Part shown: in pieces, positions 23,826-31,476 of the stretch
Layout of the letters: each line of letters opens with the position of its first letter
Numbering within the stretch: the stretch's first letter is position 1
IMG/VR virus record: IMGVR_UViG_3300021180_000018
Span: 1 to 48,141 of that record
Origin: a virus
Length of the DNA stretch: 48,141 nt
Strand: one strand, 5' to 3'
Notes under the pieces: model-generated
The model's input: the letters and a program-made list of their open reading frames with translations, nothing else
Told to the model about the DNA's origin: nothing
Database searches by the model: none
Position numbers and translations under genes: made by a program

Positions 23826-25901
23826 ATGCAACTGCCTATTCCGCCAAAAAACGCGCACGCAGATATAAGTTCTGACGCGGCTCGTAAGGCACTATCTAAC
23901 AATCTGATGTTCGGGGACGAGGAGGCGTTAGCCTTAATAGTCCAGGATTGTGATAGGGCCGAAAGTTTCGCCTTGACCAAGGCGTGGGTGTTGTTTTGGA
24001 ACACCGCCAACTCTCTGTACCAGTCTCCCTACATCGCTCGGTACTGGGAAGGCACACAAACTGAAAAAGCCAGCATTCCTTTTTTCACGGTGGCTACTGC
24101 GGTTAATGCTTTAGTTCCACAGATTATGAATGGGTTGTTTTACCAAGAGCCGCCATTCGTAGTCCAGAACAGACCCAAGACTTCAGCGGATGCTGGCAGA
24201 GCGGTTCAGGCAGTTTTAAACTATCAGTTAGAAGAAATACACTTCGAGGAATCTTTGCGTCTCGGAGTTATGAATGCGGTTTTATTTGGCACAGGTATTT
24301 GGAAGTGGGGTTGGGAAATTTATACCGACACGGAGAAACGGTACAAGCGTAAAAATCCGCCAACAGTAATCCCGAATCCGGTTCCTGGACTGCCTTCTAC
24401 AACCATTGAAGATGAAGAAGATATCGTAGAAGAAGAAGTAGATATACAGGTAGACCGCCCGTGTTTTGAAAGCATCGTCAATCTTCGTCACGTCTTAGTT
24501 GACCCTGGATTAAACCTTCCTGATATCCGTCGGGCTAAATATGTCATCCACCGCCAATACATGACATGGGAAGATTTAGATAGACTGAGAGACCGTCCCG
24601 GCTATGACATTCCTAGCCGCGAGGCTTTGCTAGAATTATTTCTTCCTCCTAAAGAAGAGGTTGAATCTTCTCCTGCTGAAACGGCGATTCAGAATCCTCT
24701 TTGGGACGCCAGAGCTAAAGCTCGGTATGAATCTACCACGATTGATCCATTCGCCCAACCGCTAGAAGTTCTAGAACGTTGGGATAAAGATCGCTGTATT
24801 GTAGTGTTACAGAAGAAATTGGTTATCTGTAACGACAAAAACCCGTATGGTAAAATCCCATTTCTTTCACTTAACTGGTGGGATATACCCGAGGCTTTTT
24901 GGGGTATTGGACTTGCTAAGTCAATAGGTAGTGAACAGAGACTTCAGCAAGGAATCACCAATGCTTGGCTAGACGGGGTTTCTCTAAACCTAAACGGCGT
25001 TTACATCCGTGTAGAAGGCAAGTCTCAAGCGCCTTCTCAAAGCATTCGGCTATCTCCTGGTAAAATTATCAACGTCCAGAATAAGGACGACTTCACTCCT
25101 CTAGATCGTCTACCGGCGGTGCCTGAAGCCCCGGCTGCCTTGGCGTTGTCTCAAGCTAGAGCAGAACAGACTTCTGGAGCGTCAGAACCTGGAATGCAGG
25201 GAGTTGCCGGGTCTAGTGGACACTCGAATCTTGCTCGGTCTGCTACCGGGGCTAGCATGTTAGCTAGTGGCGCTGGAACCCGTATCCAAGACTTTGTAGA
25301 ACGTCTGTGCAATCAAGTATATGTTCCATTCTTATACAATATTCACGAACTGGACGCTTCACTTCTGCCCACAAAAACCTATAAAGCAATTTTAACTGAT
25401 GAACTTGAACACGAATACACTAAAGCTAACGGAGATATATTAGACCTTAGAAACGCCAAATTGATATTCTCTATTGGGGCTGGCGCTCGGTTGCAAGCTC
25501 GCAGAACAATGGCTCAGGCTATTCCGATTATGTTGTCCTTCTTGCAGAGCCAAAACATCACTGATGGATTGGCTATTGAAGGTAAGAAAGTCGATGTTCT
25601 AGAAGTCACCCGCATGATTTTTGAGGTTTCAGATTGGCGGAATTATAGTAGCGTTATTGTGCCTATGACCAAAGAAGATCAACAGCGTTGGCAGCAGGCT
25701 CAAGGCATGAACAAGCCTCAAGTAGATTTCCAGAATAAAGCTAAGTTAGAACAAATGAAGTTTGAAAACAAGTCTAACTTGATTGACCAGCAGAACACGG
25801 CTCGCGCCGTCCATGAAGTCATCCGTCAAGACTTAGAAAAGTCTGCGGGTATGGAGTCGCTAGAAGGCCAACCCGGTAATACTGGATTTGGTGGAGGCTA
25901 A
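23826..25901 (+). CDS. Portal protein
   Basis: 691 residues, in the size range of podovirus portals. Position between terL and the scaffold/capsid genes, plus a portal-like layout: an N-terminal helical clip with YIARYWEGTQ, a wing region with acidic inserts (EDEEDIVEEEVDIQVD), a RHVLVDPGLN.PDIRRAKYVIHR stretch typical of portal wings, then a helical crown and a C-terminal Gln-rich tail (QRWQQAQGMN). It forms the dodecameric vertex through which DNA is packaged and ejected. It ends in the start codon of the next gene (TAATG). Identification rests on context and general features. Confidence 0.75.
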   Translation: MQLPIPPKNAHADISSDAARKALSNNLMFGDEEALALIVQDCDRAESFALTKAWVLFWNTANSLYQSPYIARYWEGTQTEKASIPFFTVATAVNALVPQIMNGLFYQEPPFVVQNRPKTSADAGRAVQAVLNYQLEEIHFEESLRLGVMNAVLFGTGIWKWGWEIYTDTEKRYKRKNPPTVIPNPVPGLPSTTIEDEEDIVEEEVDIQVDRPCFESIVNLRHVLVDPGLNLPDIRRAKYVIHRQYMTWEDLDRLRDRPGYDIPSREALLELFLPPKEEVESSPAETAIQNPLWDARAKARYESTTIDPFAQPLEVLERWDKDRCIVVLQKKLVICNDKNPYGKIPFLSLNWWDIPEAFWGIGLAKSIGSEQRLQQGITNAWLDGVSLNLNGVYIRVEGKSQAPSQSIRLSPGKIINVQNKDDFTPLDRLPAVPEAPAALALSQARAEQTSGASEPGMQGVAGSSGHSNLARSATGASMLASGAGTRIQDFVERLCNQVYVPFLYNIHELDASLLPTKTYKAILTDELEHEYTKANGDILDLRNAKLIFSIGAGARLQARRTMAQAIPIMLSFLQSQNITDGLAIEGKKVDVLEVTRMIFEVSDWRNYSSVIVPMTKEDQQRWQQAQGMNKPQVDFQNKAKLEQMKFENKSNLIDQQNTARAVHEVIRQDLEKSAGMESLEGQPGNTGFGGG

Positions 25902-26266
25902 TGGAAAAATACACGTCCAAGGATATTATTGAACGGTTAGAGTTTATCCAGCAGAAAGTCCTAGAACAGTCTGAAAAAGACAAAATAGAACACTGGGAAA
26001 AATGCCGTAAGTTAGCCACTACGGTTCATACCGAGGGTTGGCAAATAGCAGTAGCGCTTCTTCAAAGTTATGTCGTCCATGCGGTTGAGCGGTTGGCTAC
26101 TATAGACCCATCAGAAAAAGATAATGTCGCGGCCCAGCATTCGGTTATGTATGTCGCTAGCCAGTTACTGGCGATTTTCACAAGCGATGTAGACCGGATG
26201 ATTAACACTAGCCGGGAAACCCCCGAACCAGTGAAAGAAGTTTTGCAGTCGCAGTTAGAACTATAA
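25901..26266 (+). CDS. Helical protein after portal, 121 aa
   Basis: Fully helical, charged protein coupled to the portal gene by TAATG. The N-terminal half looks like a coiled coil (IIERLEFIQQKVLEQSEKDK), the middle is amphipathic (GWQIAVALLQSYVVHAVERL). No motif identifies it. Its place between portal and scaffold suggests a small head-assembly or packaging factor. Confidence 0.6.
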   Translation: MEKYTSKDIIERLEFIQQKVLEQSEKDKIEHWEKCRKLATTVHTEGWQIAVALLQSYVVHAVERLATIDPSEKDNVAAQHSVMYVASQLLAIFTSDVDRMINTSRETPEPVKEVLQSQLEL

Positions 26267-26274
26267 AATACCCG

Positions 26275-26295
26275 TATCGGACGGATTTTCCGATA
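26275..26295 (+). promoter_or_regulatory. Hairpin upstream of scaffold-like gene
   Basis: TATCGGA (26275-26281) pairs with TCCGATA (26289-26295) over a 7-nt loop. The ribosome binding site AGGAG begins at its 3' edge, so it may tune translation of the next gene. Confidence 0.45.
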
Positions 26296-26306
26296 GGAGA
26301 TAGAAT

Positions 26307-27380
26307 ATGGCAGTAGATGAACGCGATCCGTGGCTTGACGACAGTTTTACACAACTAGACAATCGCACAGGCCCCGAACACTTCGCAGCCCAGTTAGCAG
26401 AAATTGCTAATAATGATCCGGCGAGTTTTCCGCCACCAGTTGATCCGGCTTTAGCTCCCGCGCCACTAGCGCCAGCGGCAACTTATGCTCAACCTGAAAC
26501 AGTACAGTTAGAAAATGGCGCAACTATAACTTACACAGAAGACGAACGTGGCTGGCACGCGGAACTGAATCCCGGTAAAAACAGACCACTGGAGATTTTT
26601 CATGCTCGGTCCCCGCTAGAGCTAGCCAAGCAATTGGCAGTTGGCAAAGTCAACGCCAGTATAAAAATTAACCAACAGGAAGCCAAGCTAAAAGTCCAGA
26701 AAGTGGACAATCCGGCTCCTCCAAAACCCGCAACTGCGGCTCAGAAAACTTTAACTGCTGACCAGACCTTTGAAATCAAAACTTTATTCCAGTCAGACCC
26801 CGTAGCCGCTTTTAATAAAATGTGTGAGGCTACAACCGGAGTCGATTGGGGAACTTTCGTAAACTGGGCAAAAGCTGGTAAAGAAGTTCAAGACCAAGCC
26901 CAGCAACAGTTAACACTGAAACAGATTGGGGACAAGTTTAGAAAACTCGTTCCAATGTACTTTAACTCAGCCGACAATAATACCCGTATGACGGATAAAT
27001 TAACCGAACGTCAGCTAGAGTTTAACGTAGAGAATTTAATTGAAGTTTATCAGGAGCTATCTGAAGGCGGATTGCTAGATGAAGCTCCTAGAACTGAAGT
27101 TATTACAGCAACGCCCGCAGCGATTACTGCGCCCGCCACTGTAGCACCACCCTATGTAGCACCCGACCCTGCTGCTCGGATTGAGCGGCCCGTTGGACGC
27201 CCGTTAGCGACTCCCGCAGGTTATGGATTAAGACCCGGTGACACAAATGCAAGACCGCCGGTTCCCCCAGACCCCGCAAAAGTGCCAACAGTCGAAGAGA
27301 TAGACAATTTGCCAGATGCCGACATTAATCAGCTATTCACTGATATTCGTCGGTTCAAAGCACAGTCTGCTCGGCGTTAA
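26307..27380 (+). CDS. Scaffold-like protein, 357 aa
   Basis: Ribosome binding site AGGAG, ATG 26307. The sequence is acidic, with Pro/Ala-rich linkers (PPVDPALAPAPLAPA; TAPATVAPPYVAPDP) flanking a helical centre (DQAQQQLTLKQIGDKFRKL) and a C-terminal helix (LPDADINQLFTDIRRFKAQS). This extended, helix-plus-linker character and the place directly before the capsid gene are typical of scaffolding proteins, which guide prohead assembly and leave before DNA entry. A perfect dispersed palindrome encodes VQKVD. Confidence 0.6.
   Translation: MAVDERDPWLDDSFTQLDNRTGPEHFAAQLAEIANNDPASFPPPVDPALAPAPLAPAATYAQPETVQLENGATITYTEDERGWHAELNPGKNRPLEIFHARSPLELAKQLAVGKVNASIKINQQEAKLKVQKVDNPAPPKPATAAQKTLTADQTFEIKTLFQSDPVAAFNKMCEATTGVDWGTFVNWAKAGKEVQDQAQQQLTLKQIGDKFRKLVPMYFNSADNNTRMTDKLTERQLEFNVENLIEVYQELSEGGLLDEAPRTEVITATPAAITAPATVAPPYVAPDPAARIERPVGRPLATPAGYGLRPGDTNARPPVPPDPAKVPTVEEIDNLPDADINQLFTDIRRFKAQSARR
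26694..26708 (+). repeat. Dispersed 15-bp palindrome GTCCAGAAAGTGGAC
   Basis: Perfect arms in the scaffold-like gene, read as VQKVD. Confidence 0.85.
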
Positions 27381-27406
27381 AAGACCTCAACTAAGAAAAG
27401 ATAACA

Positions 27407-29558
27407 ATGTCTTATTCCCCCGCATCAATTCTTACGTCGGGTGCGTTGCCTAACCTAGTAGCTATTTACTACGAACGGGCTGCCATCCCAAACTTGAAAG
27501 CGCAAACGCCTTTCATGTCAATGACTGAAACTGCTTGGTCATTGTAAGAAGTGGTTATTGATGCCGGTTAAAAATTGAAGCAGAAACCACTTCCGCTACG
27601 TCAAGGTAATCAAATCCAATTCTTTACTTATGCTCTTTTGGCTGGTAACACCAACCAAGCGGCAGAAGGAACGGTTGGGTCTCCGATTTCCGAAAGCTCT
27701 ACCAAAATCGTAGCGACCATTGGCCAGTAAATTTGTTGCTGGCCTTAAATCTAGCTATATCCGTCAAAGTCTATGCTATAATAGAAGAGACGGAGGAAAG
27801 ACCCGATGGCTAAGATAAGTAAAACGAAATGGGCTTACGTCGCAGCAATGCTTGATGGTGAAGGCCACGTTTCAATAACCCGACACTTACAGTCTTATGG
27901 AAAAAAAGGAAAGAAGTATTGGCTTGTCGATTGTAAAATTGGCATATCTAATGTCTCCGTTCCTTTAATGGACTGGATAAAAGAGAACTTTGGTGGGGAT
28001 TATAAAGACGGAAAACAGGGATCGAACAGACCTTGTTACCGCTGGAATCTCGATCAATATCATCTACAAGAAAAGTTCTTATTGGGAATTTTACCATATC
28101 TAGTTATCAAGAGAAAACAGGCGCTTTTAGCTCTGGAGTTCGTTAGGATGAAGAATGTGAAAAATCCTAAACGAAGACTAGAGATAAGTAAAGAGTGCAT
28201 GGCTCTGAACAAAGGGGAATCCCCAACGACTAATACGCTAGACTTTTCGTATGGATTATTACAAGGAAATAAGAGTTTAGTTGAGCCTTTAAATCCATTC
28301 GAGAAGAAGATAGAGTCTGAACTCGATAGCGATACCGAGAGCGCACCTGTTGTGAAGCAGGGTGTAAAAAATCCATTATCTGGACTTTCGCTTTAGCCTA
28401 AACACATTTGATGCTGATTTTATTAACTCGTCTGACCTTGCTATGGACGTGGCTATTGACGACCCATCATTGCTACAAAACCTAGCAACCGAATTGAACT
28501 ACCGCCTAGCTCTAACTCTCAACTCGCTTGTCCAGCTAACCGCTGACAGCGCAAACGGAGTAGATAGCTCGGTAAACATCCAGTTGGCAAACGGGACCTA
28601 CCTAACTGCCAACAACATCCGTACTGCTGCCCAGCAGCTTGCTGGTGTAAACGCCCGCCCACTAACCAAAGATGGTTACTGGGGAGGCATCATTCATCCG
28701 TTCGTAGTTCACGACGTTTTGAATGACACCTCGGTTAACGGTTTGACCGACATTCTAAAGCGTAATGCTTCGACTGTTGACAAGCTGTTGGCACCCGTGG
28801 CAAACGAAGACACTATCGAATTCGCCGGTGTGAAATTTAAGCAAACTACAACCGCCCCTTCGGTAACAATCTCGTCTAACACTTATTACAACACCTACAT
28901 CTTCTCAGATGACTCTATCTTCTCAGTATTTTTGGGGAAGAATCCGGAGTCTGGCGAGAAAAATTACCGCCTTATAAACTGAATTGTAACGTTATATAGT
29001 AATATATAATTGAGAATTTCTCCTGATTGACTCGAACCCTGAAATGGCAACGAGGCGGAACTCGAAAGAGACCGTGAGAGACTAAGCGGAGAAACGTCCT
29101 TCGGGATGATGCAATAGTCCGAACATTTACCGAATAAAAGGTAAAGAGCTAAACAGAAATGATTTAGCCTAGAGCAATCTAGTAACAAATCGGATTCAGG
29201 AAGCGCCTGCCCAAGGCAGCGTTTCAGACCCAGCAAGACAGATCGGCGGATGGGTCAGCTACAATGTGAAGTATCAATCTAGGTACCTTTGCTAGGCGAC
29301 TAGCATCGAAAACAAGGCTAATTCGGGGAACATCTCACTGAGACAATCCCGAGCGAAACTCGGAAACGGGGACGTGTAGAGACTATAGACCTTGCACCCC
29401 AAGTGGGTGATGAGATAGTCCGACCTTACGGGCGACCGTAAGAGGCTAGCGGAAACGATTAGCCCCGCGTAAAGCGAGTAACAATTGTGACCAACACATT
29501 GCGGCCCGGCAGCACGATGGTTATACGTCGGCTCCAGTCGGAAACAAGTTCTTCATAA
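27407..29558 (+). CDS. Major capsid protein, N4-gp56-like, split by three introns
   Basis: Proposed exons: 27407-27728, 28411-28975, 29193-29278 and 29488-29558, totalling 1044 nt (348 codons), in frame across all junctions. Landmarks of the N4-gp56 capsid family: YYERAAIPNLKAQTPF, KPLPLRQGNQIQFFTYALL, EGTVGSPIS, then across junction 1 IGQY|ADFINSSDLAMDVAI, a long helical spine, GYWGGIIHPFVVHDV, FKQTTTAP, and across junction 2 the end region SVSDPARQIGGWVSYNVKY. The protein forms the icosahedral shell. Exon 1 contains two in-frame TAA codons (27545 and 27569), discussed as possible translational bypassing. If 33 nt are skipped, the product is 336 residues. The last junction is uncertain by a few bases. 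Confidence 0.85.
27536..27583 (+). promoter_or_regulatory. Candidate translational bypass element in MCP exon 1
   Basis: Codon TTG (27542-27544) is followed at once by TAA (27545). A second in-frame TAA is at 27569, and an identical TTG codon at 27575-27577 restarts a frame that continues KQKPLPLRQG. A 16-nt direct repeat (TGGTCATTG at 27536, TGGTTATTG at 27552) fills the gap. CTGCTT (27531-27536) and AAGCAG (27578-27583) can pair, bringing the two TTG codons together. Matched take-off and landing codons with a stop after take-off is the T4 gene 60 design. Confidence 0.55.
27777..27782 (+). promoter_or_regulatory. Extended -10 promoter inside intron 1
   Basis: TGCTATAAT ends at 27782, a TGn-extended -10 element without a good -35 box. 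It lies 24 nt before the endonuclease ATG, with GGAGGAAAG as ribosome binding site, so the endonuclease may be expressed independently of the capsid gene. Confidence 0.5.
27806..28396 (+). CDS. LAGLIDADG homing endonuclease in intron 1
   Basis: 196 residues with a single LAGLIDADG-type helix, WAYVAAMLDGEGHVSI (residues 8-23), whose Asp-Gly-Glu turn supplies the catalytic acid; single-motif enzymes act as homodimers. A beta region (WLVDCKIGISNVSV) and a FLLGILPYLVIKRKQA helix follow, as in related intron endonucleases. The C-terminal ~50 residues are low-complexity and acidic, probably because they double as ribozyme core sequence. It would cut intronless capsid alleles and drive intron homing. 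Strong ribosome binding site (GGAGG). The stop lies 14 nt before the 3' splice site. Confidence 0.85.
   Translation: MAKISKTKWAYVAAMLDGEGHVSITRHLQSYGKKGKKYWLVDCKIGISNVSVPLMDWIKENFGGDYKDGKQGSNRPCYRWNLDQYHLQEKFLLGILPYLVIKRKQALLALEFVRMKNVKNPKRRLEISKECMALNKGESPTTNTLDFSYGLLQGNKSLVEPLNPFEKKIESELDSDTESAPVVKQGVKNPLSGLSL
28976..29192 (+). ncRNA. Group I intron 2 of the capsid gene
   Basis: About 217 nt, no ORF. Core elements: a P6-like hairpin CGGAACTCGAAAGAGACCG with a GAAA loop (29054-29073) and the P7 strands GACTA (29080-29084) and TAGTC (29115-29119) followed by CGAAC. P1 is proposed as exon TTAT with GTAA nearby. Splicing after CTTAT and before GATTCAG gives RLMIQEAP, continuing the capsid reading frame. 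The boundaries could shift by 2 nt (CTT|ATT is also in frame). Confidence 0.75.
29279..29487 (+). ncRNA. Group I intron 3 of the capsid gene
   Basis: About 209 nt, no ORF. The core is canonical: AATTCGGGGAAC, a P5-like ATCTCACTGAGA, CAATCCCGAGC, then P7 strands GACTA (29381-29385) and TAGTC (29416-29420) followed by CGACC. It ends in G (29487). The 5' site was chosen by reading frame (CAAT|TGACC gives QLT); a site 6 nt later is also in frame, and no clean P1 was found, so the 5' end is approximate. Confidence 0.75.
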
Positions 29559-29587
29559 TCAACAACTTACGAAGAACAAAATAACTA

Positions 29588-29616
29588 TTGACTTTATTGC
29601 AGACGTGTGATATAGT
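29588..29616 (+). promoter_or_regulatory. Sigma70-type promoter before GIY-YIG gene
   Basis: TTGACT (29588-29593), 17-nt spacer, TATAGT (29611-29616), about 37 nt before the endonuclease ATG. Confidence 0.6.
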
Positions 29617-29652
29617 TAATAGGTGGTAAATTCTGGGAGTAGGGGGTGTGCC

Positions 29653-30240
29653 ATGAACACACCCCCGAAACCTCTCTTTCATGGAGAGATAGTGTATATA
29701 ATTTATTTGATTACAAATACGGTTAATGGGAAATTCTACGTTGGCCAAACAAAACAGAAGTTACACAGACGTTGGAGCAAACACATAAGCGATGCCAATT
29801 GTGGCAAGGGATATTACTTCTCTAACGCGATTTTAAAATACGGTTGCGAGGCTTTTAAGGTCGAACAGATAGACACTGCCGTTGACCTAGCCAAAGCCAA
29901 TGAGTTAGAAAAACACTACATAACCGTATACGAGTCTAGCAACCCCGAAAAGGGATATAATAGCACCTACGGCGGTGAGGGAGTTCCAGTAACTCCAGAG
30001 GGTCTTGAAAAGATAAGACAGGCCATGACGGGGATGCCTCGATCAGAAGCGGCCAAAGAGAAGCTACGGGTTCAGAGGCTGGGTGATAAAAACCCGATGT
30101 TTGGTAAGCCTGTATCAGAAGAAACCAGACAAAAAAGAAGTGCTAAACTAAAAGGTCGTCCTAGACCTAAAGAAGTCATGCAGCGCATTGTAGAAACTAG
30201 AATGTTAAATAAGTTTATTAAGTCTGTAGCTTGGGGTTAA
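29653..30240 (+). CDS. GIY-YIG homing endonuclease (free-standing)
   Basis: 195 residues from ATG 29653, preceded by AGGGGG at good spacing; a GTG at 29623 is a less likely start. The GIY-YIG signature appears as VYIIYLITN followed by FYVGQTKQKLHRRWSKH (catalytic Arg in the helix) and a Glu in NELEKHYI. The C-terminal half has NUMOD3-like DNA-binding repeats (GMPRSEAAKEKLR, DKNPMFGKPVSEET, KLKGRPRPKE). It lies between the intron-split capsid gene and the next virion gene, so it may promote spread of this capsid locus, including the ORF-less introns. Confidence 0.85.
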   Translation: MNTPPKPLFHGEIVYIIYLITNTVNGKFYVGQTKQKLHRRWSKHISDANCGKGYYFSNAILKYGCEAFKVEQIDTAVDLAKANELEKHYITVYESSNPEKGYNSTYGGEGVPVTPEGLEKIRQAMTGMPRSEAAKEKLRVQRLGDKNPMFGKPVSEETRQKRSAKLKGRPRPKEVMQRIVETRMLNKFIKSVAWG

Positions 30241-30264
30241 ATATTACCGGGTAAGGAACCGCTA

Positions 30265-30987
30265 ATGAATAACAACGCAAAATTTACCGGGTTTTCGCCA
30301 GAAGAACTGGCGGCTGCGGCCTACGAGCCTGAGCCTACACTCGAACTTGTAGAAGAGGTTAAGAAAATAATTTGCGATCCTGCTCCTAACTACTACGATT
30401 ATACATCCACCGTCGAGTGGACCCCTTCAGCAGAAACTTTACAAGCCACTCAACAGGCCCAACAAGCACAGGCAAACGCGGGGGCTTTAACTTTAGCAGA
30501 TGTTAAGAAAGCAAAAGAGCAGTTAACGGGGACTTCTATTAAGACTAAAGAGGGTTACTATTACGGGTATTCCACGGCTCCAACAACCGCTACTATGACT
30601 TCGACCCCATATTCAACTTATATAATAGGCAAAGACGCTTTTTACGGTTACGGGGTTAGTTTAAGCGATCCCCAACTAGATGCTTGGATGAAAGAAATCA
30701 CTAGGCTCGAACAGCAATTAGCAGAAGCCAAAGAAATTATCAAACAGCTATCAGGCGAACCAGGCGAATTCATCTACATCCACCCGTTTGATTTATACGA
30801 GTTATTGAACAGTTTTGTTATACCGGTTTCACTGAACGTGGATCAAGATATGAAAGATATCGGCCATATCGAGATTAACGGTAAAAAATATAAGCAGTCT
30901 ACATCGATACCGGCTAAGTCTGAAAAAGCCAAAGAACATTTTAAACCTAAGTTCGAATACTCATCGGTGAAAGACTTGCCTTGGTAA
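30265..30987 (+). CDS. Capsid-derived protein with rearranged blocks, 240 aa
   Basis: Several blocks resemble the capsid protein encoded just upstream, but in another order. ALTLADVKKAKEQL...TKEGYYYG matches the capsid LTANNIRTAAQQL...TKDGYWGG; STAPTTATM...YSTYIIGKDAFYG matches TTAPSVTIS...YNTYIFSDDSIFS; and, after a coiled coil (LEQQLAEAKEIIKQL), YIHPFDLYELLN and IEINGKKYKQSTS match IIHPFVVHDVLN and IEFAGVKFKQTTT. In the capsid the IHPF block precedes the TYIF block; here it follows. I infer a duplicated and permuted capsid fragment, perhaps a minor capsid or decoration protein. A good ribosome binding site precedes the ATG (gtaagga). Confidence 0.6.
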   Translation: MNNNAKFTGFSPEELAAAAYEPEPTLELVEEVKKIICDPAPNYYDYTSTVEWTPSAETLQATQQAQQAQANAGALTLADVKKAKEQLTGTSIKTKEGYYYGYSTAPTTATMTSTPYSTYIIGKDAFYGYGVSLSDPQLDAWMKEITRLEQQLAEAKEIIKQLSGEPGEFIYIHPFDLYELLNSFVIPVSLNVDQDMKDIGHIEINGKKYKQSTSIPAKSEKAKEHFKPKFEYSSVKDLPW

Positions 30988-30988
30988 A

Positions 30989-31339
30989 ATGATTCTTACC
31001 TCCTACGGGGTCCGCTTGCCGATATTCGGAGATGGCGAATCTGATCGACTAAAGATCGACCTGAGCGAGACTCTCGTTTTAATGGGTGAAGGAAACAACT
31101 ACTGCCTAATCCCGATAGAAGCAATGCCTCATGTGGTCATATCCGTGGTTGTGGGCGGCCCAAGCATCACCCCTGAAAGCCAGCAGCAGGTGGACACCAC
31201 GGCAGAATTAGATGGTTACGAGTTGACGTTGAATTTTTCACACCCACTACTGGCGTTAAAAGAAGCTTACACAGTAGAAATTATTTTCGGGCGTATGGGC
31301 ATTTTACCCGAACCCGAGCATTTAAAGGAACCTGCCTAA
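30989..31339 (+). CDS. Hypothetical protein, 116 aa
   Basis: Starts one base after the preceding stop, with a short hydrophobic beta-rich N-terminus and alternating strands (MPHVVISVVVGGPSI, YELTLNFSHPLLALK). No signal peptide. The stop overlaps the next ATG (TAATG). Its location directly after capsid-related genes suggests a small head-completion or decoration protein; the family is not recognised. Confidence 0.6.
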   Translation: MILTSYGVRLPIFGDGESDRLKIDLSETLVLMGEGNNYCLIPIEAMPHVVISVVVGGPSITPESQQQVDTTAELDGYELTLNFSHPLLALKEAYTVEIIFGRMGILPEPEHLKEPA

Positions 31340-31476
31340 TGGAAATATCCGATATCTTCGCTGAAGTTGGAAGATTGCATCTTGAAGTTAGCGAGTTGAA
31401 TAAACTCATTACTGAGCTTCGAGCAAAAGTCCAGAAAATGGACGACCAGAACAAACCAGAACCCCCTAAGCCTTAA
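31339..31476 (+). CDS. Coiled-coil microprotein, 45 aa
   Basis: Coupled on both sides by TAATG overlaps, which supports translation. The product is a single amphipathic heptad helix (FAEVGRLHLEVSELNKLI) ending in a KVQKMDDQNKPEPPKP tail; VQKMD is encoded by a perfect dispersed palindrome. It likely oligomerises or bridges neighbouring virion proteins. Confidence 0.7.
   Translation: MEISDIFAEVGRLHLEVSELNKLITELRAKVQKMDDQNKPEPPKP
31429..31443 (+). repeat. Dispersed 15-bp palindrome GTCCAGAAAATGGAC
   Basis: Perfect arms in the coiled-coil microprotein gene, read as VQKMD. Confidence 0.9.

Larger units (their letters stand above)
27729..28410 (+). ncRNA. Group I intron 1 of the capsid gene
   Basis: 682 nt. 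The P1 helix is clear: exon GGCCAGT (27722-27728) pairs with internal guide GCTGGCC (27738-27744), leaving the conserved U-G wobble at the 5' splice site. The intron ends in G (28410), and joining T to AT creates the Tyr codon of GQYADF. The intron carries the LAGLIDADG gene, which fills all but 77 nt at the 5' end and 14 nt at the 3' end, so the ribozyme core must overlap the coding region. Confidence 0.85.
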
